Of a stretch of DNA of 64,000 nucleotides, positions 43,115-50,860 are shown in pieces. The translations under genes and the position numbers were made by a program. The notes beneath the pieces were generated by a model. The model did no database searches, had not been told where the DNA came from, and worked only from the letters and a program-made list of their open reading frames with translations. The stretch is from assembly GCA_932222125.1 (NCBI GenBank), contig CAKNZJ010000122.1, positions 173,686 to 237,685 on the forward strand. Reading direction: 5' to 3'. Source of the stretch: an uncultured Clostridia bacterium. Its GTDB lineage: Bacteria > Bacillota > Clostridia > Oscillospirales > Oscillospiraceae. Position 1 is the stretch's first letter. Each line of letters opens with the position of its first letter.

Positions 43115-43158
43115 AACATGTACAGCGGTCAAATCGAAGTTTGACCGCTGTACATGTT
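43115..43158. repeat. 19-bp inverted repeat after gapA
   Basis: A perfect 19-bp stem (43115-43133 with 43140-43158) with core TACAGCGGTCAAA and a 6-base loop, 26 bases after the gapA stop. TTTG and not a full T-tract follows. It is probably the gapA terminator or an mRNA 3' stabiliser. Confidence 0.65.
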
Positions 43159-43244
43159 TGCTTGAAGGATAAATTATGGGGCTTGCTCCAAATGACTGGC
43201 CGTCAACTGGCGGCTAAGGGGATTAAGATGGGAATATAACAAGG

Positions 43245-43270
43245 GGCCTCCGGAACAAATGCCGGAGGCC
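43245..43270 (-). terminator. Terminator-like hairpin after divIVA
   Basis: GGCCTCCGG pairs with CCGGAGGCC around an 8-base loop. On the minus strand CCTTGTTATATT follows, a poor T-tract. Confidence 0.55.
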
Positions 43271-43280
43271 ATGTTTCATA

Positions 43281-43970
43281 TCATTGAATCCTATAGTCCT
43301 TGCCAAACTGCAAGTTTTCAAAGCGCTTTGTGGCCTGACTGTCCAACTCAAAGACATCACTACGAAGGGGGGCCGTGGTATTGCCGTCTAGATACCTGTC
43401 ATCATTAGAGACAGGCTCTGAGCTGAGGGATTGTTCTGGGGTGAACAGCGTCTCCTCCTGCTGGGAGGATGCAGGGCCAGACTCAGCAACGGGCATGGTT
43501 TTCTCTTTCTCATTTTGACCAGACACCTGGCTGAGTTGAGTGAGAAAGTCCACATGTTGCTGGTGCAGTTCAGTCAACTGGTTCATATAAGCGGCAGTAG
43601 CCTCCTGTGCTTGACGGAGACGGAGTTCCTCGGCGGCAATTTCCGCCTGTAACGCAGAAATGCGTTCAGAGGCAGCCTGCTCTGCCTCATGGACTAGCTG
43701 ATCCTTTTTGTGCTCGGCATCGCTTACCATTTCATCGGCCATCTTCTGAGCGGCCAGCAGGGCTTTGCGCATCGCGTTGTCGGTGACTCGGTATTCCTCC
43801 AGGGTATCGGAGAGCACCTTCAGCTTGCCCTTTAGGATGGCATTGTCATTGTAGAGAGCGGTATAGTCTTTAGTGAGCGCATCCAAAAACTCGTCCACCA
43901 TAGCCAGGTTATACCCACCTAGCGTGGCCCGGGCAAAGGAATGGCTGCCCACCTCTTGCGGAGTCATCAT
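43281..43970 (-). CDS. divIVA: DivIVA-family cell division/polarity protein
   Basis: This 229-residue protein has the DivIVA N-terminal lipid-binding motif region (FARATLGGYNLAMVDEFLDAL) and a long coiled coil (about 35-150). A low-complexity acidic C-terminus follows. DivIVA recognises negatively curved membrane at septa and poles and recruits division or segregation factors. It closes the HlyD-yggS-sepF-divIVA cluster. GGAGGG precedes the start. Confidence 0.88.
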   Translation of the reverse strand: MMTPQEVGSHSFARATLGGYNLAMVDEFLDALTKDYTALYNDNAILKGKLKVLSDTLEEYRVTDNAMRKALLAAQKMADEMVSDAEHKKDQLVHEAEQAASERISALQAEIAAEELRLRQAQEATAAYMNQLTELHQQHVDFLTQLSQVSGQNEKEKTMPVAESGPASSQQEETLFTPEQSLSSEPVSNDDRYLDGNTTAPLRSDVFELDSQATKRFENLQFGKDYRIQ

Positions 43971-44000
43971 GGTTTAAGCCCTCCAAGCATTAAAAAGTGA

Positions 44001-44429
44001 TTAGAAGTACAGGCCGTTATTTTCCAATTCATCAATCAGATCGCCGAGAATTTCCACATTGTAGGGCGTGATGATGTATGTAGACAGGGCTACCTTTTTA
44101 ATCGTTCCTTCATTGGCATATGCCACGCCGGACAGAAAGTCAATGAGGCGCCGGGCGATGGTCTTATCCGTTTGCTCTAGATTGAGCACCACAGTGCGCT
44201 TGTCTCGTAGATGATCAGCGATTTCAGAGGCATTTTCAAACCGTTCAGGCTTAACCAGGACCACTTGAAGCTGGGTGGTTGTGTGAATGTTGACCACCTT
44301 ATTGCGCCGCTCCAGTTCTCGGGCAGATTCTTTGGAATTGCTTACTGGGGTGAAGTCTTCCTCATAAGTGTCCTCATCCTCATCCTCATAAGGGCGTGCC
44401 AGCCGCTTCAGTTCATCGAAAAAACTCAT
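44001..44429 (-). CDS. sepF: Cell division protein SepF
   Basis: This 142-residue protein has an N-terminal amphipathic membrane helix (MSFFDELKRLARPY), an acidic linker and the SepF core (VVLVKPERFENASEIADHL, KRTVVLNLE, RRLIDFLSGVAYA). SepF polymerises into rings and tethers FtsZ to the membrane, overlapping FtsA in function. It lies between yggS and divIVA. Confidence 0.93.
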   Translation of the reverse strand: MSFFDELKRLARPYEDEDEDTYEEDFTPVSNSKESARELERRNKVVNIHTTTQLQVVLVKPERFENASEIADHLRDKRTVVLNLEQTDKTIARRLIDFLSGVAYANEGTIKKVALSTYIITPYNVEILGDLIDELENNGLYF

Positions 44430-44446
44430 GAGAGGAATCTCCCTTC

Positions 44447-45160
44447 TTAATTTTTTATTTCGGGAATAGGCGCCCGGGGGCCAAACAGGGCGGTTCCCAC
44501 CCGGATATGAGTGGCACCGGCCAGAATAGCATCCTCATAATCGCCACTCATGCCCATAGACAAAATTGTGAACTTTACCCTATTATCCTCTATTTTAGGT
44601 CTTATGTCAACAGCTAACTGGTGTAATTTTTGAAAAAAATAAAGGTTTTCCCCAGAATGTTGTGCTGCGGGAGGAATGCACATCAGACCACGCAGGGAGA
44701 TGTGGTTCAGTTGGGCGCACAGCGCTGCCATGTCGGGGGTTTCCCCACAGGTAAAGCCAAATTTGTTAGCCTCTCCGGCCAGGTTGACTTCCAGCAGGAT
44801 ATCCTGGACGATGCCAAGCTTTCCCGCTTGTTTGTCAATGGCCAGTAGAAGCTTTTCCGATGACACGGAGTGGATAAGCGCAACCCGGCCCACCACATAT
44901 TTTACCTTATTTGTCTGGAGGTGGCCAATAAAATGGACTTCGGCCTCATCATAAGCGCCTTCCTCCAGGTGTGCGGTAAGCTCCTGAACCCGGTTTTCAC
45001 CGCATACCTTCACCCCTGCGGCAATAGCGGATCGAATGGTTTCAGAGGACTGGGTCTTGGTGGCGGCCACCACCGTGATCTCTGCCGGGTCCCGACCGGC
45101 TTTCACCGCTGCCTGGGCAACCTGGGCCCATACTTTGTTCAATTGTTCGGATATGCTCAT
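44447..45160 (-). CDS. yggS: PLP homeostasis protein YggS/PLPBP
   Basis: This 237-residue alanine-racemase-like barrel binds pyridoxal phosphate through a lysine (K35 in VAATKTQS) and buffers vitamin B6 without known catalysis. HFIGHLQTNK and SMGMSGDYEDAI are diagnostic. ATG 45160 shares its A with the preceding TGA. Linkage to sepF is common in Gram-positives. Confidence 0.93.
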   Translation of the reverse strand: MSISEQLNKVWAQVAQAAVKAGRDPAEITVVAATKTQSSETIRSAIAAGVKVCGENRVQELTAHLEEGAYDEAEVHFIGHLQTNKVKYVVGRVALIHSVSSEKLLLAIDKQAGKLGIVQDILLEVNLAGEANKFGFTCGETPDMAALCAQLNHISLRGLMCIPPAAQHSGENLYFFQKLHQLAVDIRPKIEDNRVKFTILSMGMSGDYEDAILAGATHIRVGTALFGPRAPIPEIKN

Positions 45161-46434
45161 CACCGCACCACCATTCCGGGATAAACATCAGCGGGAGAGA
45201 GGATGATCTCGTCTCCAGGACGCAGCCGGCGGCTGGCGCTGGGATTCACCGGCTGGACAAGGTAGTAGGTGTCGCCGGTGTACAGAATGTCCACCTCCTG
45301 CTCCTCTGCCTGAGAACCAATTACGGTATATACTTTATAGCGGTTGACCTCTTTGGTGACGGAGTTACCCGTCTCCTCATCCGTCTCCTCCACAGTCACA
45401 GTTTCCACCCGGAGGGCCTTGCGGGGAATGCGGATGCCTTCCATTTGTTGAAGTATGATGTCCACCATCTGCATTCGAAGAAAAGTAGTGTCTGACAGGT
45501 GGGAACGGCAGGAGAAGATGGCCATGGTTTGTCCTTCCCCCAGCACGATGCGCTCCAGTTTCATGTCAATCTGGCCGTAATAGCCGTTGGAGAAGGCGAC
45601 GGGATAGGTCCAGCCCTCCCGGAGGTTGGGAGAATCGCCGGGAATCAGGGCAGCCAGGTACCAGGTGGAGCCGGTAATCACCTTCCCAGCGGCGGCCGGA
45701 TCCGGGGAAGCTGTTTGGGACATCAGGGAGGAGAGCTGGTCGATGGTGAGCTTGTCCAACATGTCAGGACGGAGGATGGATTCCCAGCCGTCTGTCTCTC
45801 CCGAGAACACCCCCGAGGCGGGGGCGAGGATGGTTCTGGACACCTGGCCTAGGGAGCGGTTGAGCTGGGCCAAATGGTTCTGCTTTTCCGCAATAAGGCC
45901 ACTTAATTGACTGGCTTGGCTGTCCCCTCCGTAAGTATAGTCACGCTGGAGCACACTGGCCCGCAGTTCCAGGGCAGGGTCCTCCAGGGAGGACAGGTCT
46001 CCAGAGGCGGACAGGGTGCGCAGACGGACAACGGCTTGAGCCAACTGCTTGTCCACCTGGGCGGCATTGTTCCCCTGCGCACTGGAGGACAGGGTATATT
46101 CCAACTGCTGCAATTCTATCTCCAGATTGCGGATGGATTGCCGGGTGGACAGGACGGATGGGTCATGATATACCATCGCCACAGGCTTGCCTTGGGCCAC
46201 GCGCTCTCCTTCGGCTAGGAGCAAATCCAGGTAGCCATCCGAGCCGGACAGCACCTGCTCGTCTCGGATTAGGATGGCCTGAGCCTGAGTGCCAATATCA
46301 TGCTGATGGAGATAGGCATTGGCGGTAACTAGACCCGGGCCAAAACCGTGGAAAAAGTAGATTGCCATGTAAATGACCACCCCCATGGCCAGCACGGCAA
46401 TGAGGACTTTGAAGATCAGGTTACTCTCTTTCAT
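45160..46434 (-). CDS. HlyD-family membrane-fusion-like protein of the division cluster
   Basis: This 424-residue protein has one N-terminal membrane helix (IFKVLIAVLAMGVVIYMAIYFF), then a lipoyl/barrel-sandwich half (LLLAEGERVAQGKPVAMVY). A coiled-coil region and further beta domains with a return barrel half (APASGVFSGETDGWES) follow. It looks like a periplasmic-adaptor protein but no transporter is adjacent. In Clostridia similar genes precede yggS-sepF, so a wall or division role is plausible. The stop overlaps yggS. Confidence 0.75.
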   Translation of the reverse strand: MKESNLIFKVLIAVLAMGVVIYMAIYFFHGFGPGLVTANAYLHQHDIGTQAQAILIRDEQVLSGSDGYLDLLLAEGERVAQGKPVAMVYHDPSVLSTRQSIRNLEIELQQLEYTLSSSAQGNNAAQVDKQLAQAVVRLRTLSASGDLSSLEDPALELRASVLQRDYTYGGDSQASQLSGLIAEKQNHLAQLNRSLGQVSRTILAPASGVFSGETDGWESILRPDMLDKLTIDQLSSLMSQTASPDPAAAGKVITGSTWYLAALIPGDSPNLREGWTYPVAFSNGYYGQIDMKLERIVLGEGQTMAIFSCRSHLSDTTFLRMQMVDIILQQMEGIRIPRKALRVETVTVEETDEETGNSVTKEVNRYKVYTVIGSQAEEQEVDILYTGDTYYLVQPVNPSASRRLRPGDEIILSPADVYPGMVVR

Positions 46435-46491
46435 CTGGCGTGGTTCCTTTCTGCGGTAATTGTCTGTATCTGTCCGCCTATGGAAACCAGG

Positions 46492-46737
46492 TTACGCCTC
46501 GTCTATGGAGATGGCGTGTTCTGGAGCAATAGTGGAGATGGCGTGTTTGTAGATGACCTGCTGCTTGCCATCGGACACCACCACAACGACATAGGGGTCA
46601 AAGGCGGTGATAACCCCCCTGAGTTGATACCCATTCATAAGAAATACGGTGACTCTGGCAGACAACCGGCGGGCATTGGAGAGAAAGGCGTCTTGAATGT
46701 TGGGCTGTTTAGCAACTGCGACTGTAGTAAGACTCAT
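46492..46737 (-). CDS. hfq: RNA chaperone Hfq
   Basis: This 81-residue Sm-like hexamer-forming protein pairs small RNAs with mRNAs. Sm1 (FLMNGYQLRGVITAFDPYVVVV) and Sm2 with the uridine-binding YKHAIST are intact. It follows miaA, the common miaA-hfq order, 56 bases apart. Confidence 0.94.
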   Translation of the reverse strand: MSLTTVAVAKQPNIQDAFLSNARRLSARVTVFLMNGYQLRGVITAFDPYVVVVVSDGKQQVIYKHAISTIAPEHAISIDEA

Positions 46738-46793
46738 AATTTATATGCACTCCTTTTCTATTTGGACGGCAGAGTCTGCCGGCCTGAGTGCAA

Positions 46794-47738
46794 TTATTGT
46801 AAGCCACAACCTATGGCGAGATTGGTCGAAAAAGCAAGGGCGGATGAAATATTTGGCGCTTCACCCCAATAAAACCAGTTAGCGCTGGGATTGCGGCGAA
46901 ACCAGGTGAGCTGGCGCTTGGCATACTGTCGGGAGCGGAGTTTGATCTCCTGAACCGCTTGGTCCAGGGGGCACCCCGCCCAAATGGACCTTGCCAGTTC
47001 CTTATAGCCAATGGCCTGCATGGCGGTGCAGTTTGGCGAAACACCGCTGGCCAGTAGCTGGTGAACCTCCCTGACCAGGCCCTGATCCATCATCCGGTCC
47101 ACGCGCTGATCAATGTGTTTCCACAGCCAGGGCCGCTGTTCAAAGGCAAGGGCGATGGTAAGTGGAGTGTAGCGGCTCGGCAGGGCTTGACTTTCCCGGT
47201 CGTGCTGGGTGATGGTTTTACCAGTGGACAGATAGACCTCCAGCGCCCGGATAGTGCGTTTTTCATCATTGGGGTGGATGCGGACTGCAGCCTCCGGATC
47301 CACTTGCTGAAGCTGTGCCCGCAATCCGGACAGCCCCTCCTCCCTGGCCCGTTTCTGAAGGGACTGGCGCAAACCGCTGTCCGGGGTGAAAGGGGCAAAC
47401 TGCCGGCCGGCGATAAGATGATCAATATACATCCCGGTTCCGCCGGTGATGACGGGTACGATGCCCCGGGCCAGAAGGCTGTCCACAATTGGAACGGCCT
47501 GGGCCACATAGCGGGCCACAGAGTAGTTTTCCTCTGGGTCAGCCACGTCAATCATATGGTGGGGGATGCCGTTCATCTCCTGGGGGGTTGGTTTAGCAGT
47601 GCCGATGTCCATGTGCCGGTATACCTGCATAGAATCCGCGGACACCACCTCTCCGCCCACCTTCTGGGCCAGCTCCACGGCCAAGGCGGTTTTGCCTGAG
47701 GCGGTCGGCCCGCAAATGACGATGACATTTGGTTTCAC
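46794..47738 (-). CDS. miaA: tRNA dimethylallyltransferase MiaA
   Basis: MiaA adds a dimethylallyl group to N6 of A37 in tRNAs reading codons that begin with U. The 314 residues have P-loop CGPTASGKTALAVELA and DSMQVYRHMDIGTAKP, then GGTGMYIDHL. The C-terminal RQYAKRQLTWFRRN is typical. The next gene on the same strand is hfq. Confidence 0.95.
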   Translation of the reverse strand: MKPNVIVICGPTASGKTALAVELAQKVGGEVVSADSMQVYRHMDIGTAKPTPQEMNGIPHHMIDVADPEENYSVARYVAQAVPIVDSLLARGIVPVITGGTGMYIDHLIAGRQFAPFTPDSGLRQSLQKRAREEGLSGLRAQLQQVDPEAAVRIHPNDEKRTIRALEVYLSTGKTITQHDRESQALPSRYTPLTIALAFEQRPWLWKHIDQRVDRMMDQGLVREVHQLLASGVSPNCTAMQAIGYKELARSIWAGCPLDQAVQEIKLRSRQYAKRQLTWFRRNPSANWFYWGEAPNISSALAFSTNLAIGCGLQ

Positions 47739-47895
47739 GTGCTCCCCCCTTCGCAGAAAAATTATAATTCAATGTTACCACAAATTTTTCTCAGGTTCAA
47801 TGCGGAAGTTGTCCCTTTCCCCACACCGCTGCCTTCGTATTCGGTGCCATGGAACTGTTTTGACAAAATCCCTCCGAAACTAATGGTTTGCGCAC

Positions 47896-47924
47896 TTGCG
47901 TTGTACGGTCGGTTTTGATATAAT
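47896..47924 (+). promoter_or_regulatory. Promoter of the DEAD-box helicase
   Basis: TTGCGT and TATAAT with a 17-base spacer. A leader of about 105 bases with two GC-rich hairpins (near 47970-48005) follows, as often seen for cold-inducible helicases. Confidence 0.65.
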
Positions 47925-48034
47925 ACCATGTCGCCATATAGACCTTAGCGATTACTGAAAAGTACGCCACCGGGGGGCAAGGGTCCCCGGCGCCCACTTC
48001 GTGGGTAGAATTGATGAAGGACGTAGGAAGATTT

Positions 48035-49876
48035 ATGAATTTCTCTGACTTGGGGCTGTACGCCCCCATACTCAAGGCCCTCCAGCAGGAGGGATATACC
48101 GAACCCACCCCCATCCAGCGCAAGGCCATCCCCCCTGCCTTGGAGGGACGGGATGTGTTGGGTTGTGCCCAGACGGGGACTGGAAAGACCTGCGCTTTCT
48201 CCACCCCCATTCTTCAACGGCTGGCCGGGTATATCCCCCACCCAAGGGAGATTCGGGCGTTGATCCTCACTCCCACCCGGGAGCTGGCCATCCAGATCCA
48301 AGACTCCATGACCGCCTATGGCCGCAATCTGCCCTTGCGCTCCGCTGCCATCTTCGGCGGGGTGGGCCAACAGCCTCAGGTGGAGGCCATCCGCCGGGGG
48401 CTTGACATTTTAGTGGCCACCCCAGGCCGCTTGCTGGACTTGCATGGTCAGGGTTTTCTGGATTTGAGCCACATCACGATGTTTGTGCTGGATGAGGCGG
48501 ACCGAATGCTGGACATGGGCTTCATTCACGATGTGAAGCGGGTACTGAGGCTGCTGCCGGACCGGAAGCAGACGATGCTGTTTTCCGCCACCATGCCCCC
48601 TGAGGTCATGGGATTGGTCAACGGTGTGCTTCACAACTATGTGAAGGTGGCGGTGAACCCGGTGTCCTCCCCGGTGGAGGTCATCCGCCAGTCCCTGTAT
48701 TATGTGGACAAGTCCAACAAGACAAAGCTGCTGGCACATCTGATGGGGGAGATGGATATCCGCTCCGCTCTGGTATTTTCCCGCACCAAGCATGGGGCAA
48801 ACCGGATTGCACAGGATTTGAGCAAGCGTGGCATTTCTGCCGCGGCCATTCACGGTAATAAGAGCCAGACGGCCCGGGTGAAAGCCCTGAATGATTTTAA
48901 GGAGGGGCGGGTGCGGGTCCTGGTAGCCACTGATATCGCTGCCCGGGGCATTGACATTGATGACCTGACTTATGTGTTCAACTACAATCTTCCGGATGTG
49001 CCTGAGACCTATGTTCACAGAATCGGACGCACCGGCCGGGCAGGGAGAGAAGGCACTGCAATCTCCTTTTGCCAGTTTGATGAGAGGGATGAGCTGCGGG
49101 CCATTGAGCGGCTGTTGGGCCGAGCCATTTCCACGGTGGAAGAGCACCCGTTCCCTATGGAAAACCTTGACCTGCCCCAGCGGGATAGACAGGGCCGGTT
49201 GGTAAATGCCAAGGATGCGGAGGCCCGTGCTGCCGCCAAGCAGCGCCGCCGCCAGAGGGACGCAGCCAACAAGGATAGCCAGGTTAAACCAACCAGTGAG
49301 GAGCGGCCGAGAGATGGGAAGGAGGCCCCGGCACAGCGCGGCGCCGGAAGGAAAGGCCGGGCGGCGGTCCGTCGGAAGGGAGTGCAATCCCAGTGTGTGG
49401 AGCCGTCTTTGCAGAGTGAGGAGGATAGACGGCAATCCTCGGGGATGCGACGGGGCCGTTTGGAGGACACCCTTCCCGACCAGCCGTCTATGCCTGCGCC
49501 GGAATTCCACCGCCCCAGCCCCTTAGCGTCCGATGTCATTCTGGACGCAACCGCCCGGCTGCTAGCGCCCAGGCGTTCCAGTGCCCCAGCCCGATCTGAG
49601 GGAGGGAGAAGGTCGTCGGGACAACCTCAAGGGGCCCGGTCAAACAAAACCAGGGCCCGGCCCGGCCAGGACAAGAAACAGGACGGACAAAGGGGACGGA
49701 CATCGGAGGAGCGCAGGAAAGAAGCGGGGGCCCCTTCCCTGCCCGGCACGGGTAAGCGCCGCCGCAGAAATGACCGGCCTCGTCCCATTGAGGTGGCCCC
49801 GCGCTCTGACCGGCAGAAGGACTCTACCCAGCAGAAGAGCCTGATGCGTCCTTATTATATCAACGATGACAACTAG
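48035..49876 (+). CDS. DEAD-box RNA helicase, RhlE/CshA-like, with long basic tail
   Basis: This 613-residue helicase has the Q motif (YTEPTPIQ), Walker A AQTGTGKT, PTRELAIQ, DEAD (VLDEADRMLD), SAT, and HRIGRTGRAGREG in the first 370 residues. The remaining 240 or so are Arg/Lys/Gly/Gln-rich and predicted disordered, probably an RNA-binding tail. It should unwind mRNA or rRNA in ribosome assembly and cold shock. The ATG at 48035 follows TAGGAAG. The stop lies 11 bases inside the next gene. Confidence 0.9.
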   Translation: MNFSDLGLYAPILKALQQEGYTEPTPIQRKAIPPALEGRDVLGCAQTGTGKTCAFSTPILQRLAGYIPHPREIRALILTPTRELAIQIQDSMTAYGRNLPLRSAAIFGGVGQQPQVEAIRRGLDILVATPGRLLDLHGQGFLDLSHITMFVLDEADRMLDMGFIHDVKRVLRLLPDRKQTMLFSATMPPEVMGLVNGVLHNYVKVAVNPVSSPVEVIRQSLYYVDKSNKTKLLAHLMGEMDIRSALVFSRTKHGANRIAQDLSKRGISAAAIHGNKSQTARVKALNDFKEGRVRVLVATDIAARGIDIDDLTYVFNYNLPDVPETYVHRIGRTGRAGREGTAISFCQFDERDELRAIERLLGRAISTVEEHPFPMENLDLPQRDRQGRLVNAKDAEARAAAKQRRRQRDAANKDSQVKPTSEERPRDGKEAPAQRGAGRKGRAAVRRKGVQSQCVEPSLQSEEDRRQSSGMRRGRLEDTLPDQPSMPAPEFHRPSPLASDVILDATARLLAPRRSSAPARSEGGRRSSGQPQGARSNKTRARPGQDKKQDGQRGRTSEERRKEAGAPSLPGTGKRRRRNDRPRPIEVAPRSDRQKDSTQQKSLMRPYYINDDN

Positions 49877-50759
49877 CAGACCAGAGCGCCCACAGCACCG
49901 CCGGCGCCACCCGCTGCGGACGGCCGTCATTCTGCTGGTGCTGGTTGCAGCTGGAGGGATTTGGCTGAACTGGCAGTGTTGGGGATTACAGGTGACCAGG
50001 ACCCAGGTGGAGCTGGCGGGCCTACCCCAAGGCTTTGACGGACTGCGTATAGTCCACCTGTCCGATCTCCACGGCCACCAGTATGGGAAGGACAGCCGGG
50101 ACTTGCTGTCTCTGGTGAAGGCTCAACAGCCGGAGATGATCCTGATCACCGGTGATCTGATTGACCAGGCTAGGCAGTTAGAGAGGATTCCGTCCCTGGC
50201 CCGGGGGCTGGCCGCTATTGCCCCCTGCTATTACGTCACCGGCAACCATGAGTGGTCTGTGGGTACCGGAACGGTGCGGGAGCTAAAGAGAATACTGGCC
50301 GACTGTGGGATCACCGTATTGTCCAATCAATACGAGGGCTTGGAGCGGGGCGGAGACCGTCTGGCTCTGGCGGGAGTGGATGATCCCAACGGCTTCGCCG
50401 ACCAAAAGAGCCCGGAGCGGCTGTATCAGGAGATACAGGGGGCGGAGCCCGGCGTGTACACCGTGCTGCTGGCCCATCGAAACGACTGCTTTGGGCAGTA
50501 TGCCAGCGCGGGGTATGACCTGGTGCTGTCCGGCCACGGACATGGCGGTATTGTGCGCCTGCCCTTTACCGATGGACTGCTGGGAACGGACCGCCGCTTT
50601 TTCCCCACCTGGACCGCCGGCGTGTACACCCAGGGAGAGAGTACCCTATTTGTCTCCAGGGGAGTGGGCAATAATACAGTTCCTATCCATGGGTTTCGGC
50701 TGTTTAACCGGCCGGAGGTGGCGGTGGTGACCTTAAAAGCGGTGGGGGTAACGGAATGA
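49866..50759 (+). CDS. Membrane-anchored metallophosphoesterase (YkuE-like)
   Basis: This 297-residue protein has a basic N-terminus, one membrane helix (TAVILLVLVAAGGIWLNW) and a calcineurin-like phosphoesterase domain with the metal motifs VHLSDLHG, TGDLID, TGNHEW, LLAHRND and GHGHGG. The active site is likely outside the membrane. YkuE-type enzymes have been linked to wall or lipid metabolism; substrate unknown here. It overlaps the helicase gene and is followed by a tiny ORF. Confidence 0.85.
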   Translation: MTTSRPERPQHRRRHPLRTAVILLVLVAAGGIWLNWQCWGLQVTRTQVELAGLPQGFDGLRIVHLSDLHGHQYGKDSRDLLSLVKAQQPEMILITGDLIDQARQLERIPSLARGLAAIAPCYYVTGNHEWSVGTGTVRELKRILADCGITVLSNQYEGLERGGDRLALAGVDDPNGFADQKSPERLYQEIQGAEPGVYTVLLAHRNDCFGQYASAGYDLVLSGHGHGGIVRLPFTDGLLGTDRRFFPTWTAGVYTQGESTLFVSRGVGNNTVPIHGFRLFNRPEVAVVTLKAVGVTE

Positions 50760-50857
50760 AACTGCGCGCGGTGCAGCCCGGCCAGGTGACGCTGGGACAT
50801 CTTGCTTACGGCGGCCTGCACTGTTTTACTGTTTCAGGGAAAATTAAGGAAGGCTGA
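50756..50857 (+). CDS. Possible 33-residue micro-protein before mnmG
   Basis: An ATG overlapping the preceding stop (ATGA) opens 33 codons (MKLRAVQPGQVTLGHLAYGG...KIKEG) ending 3 bases before mnmG. The mnmG ribosome site AAGGAAGG lies inside its last codons, so it could couple translation of mnmG. No family recognised. Confidence 0.35.
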   Translation: MKLRAVQPGQVTLGHLAYGGLHCFTVSGKIKEG

Positions 50858-50860
50858 ACC

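Noticed and set aside
43160..43240. Small open frame after gapA (ending LAAKGIKMGI)
   Set aside because: It overlaps the gapA hairpin, has no clear ribosome site and no recognisable family.
48410..49510. 366-codon open frame antisense to the DEAD-box helicase
   Set aside because: High-GC shadow frame with no recognisable domain or ribosome site.
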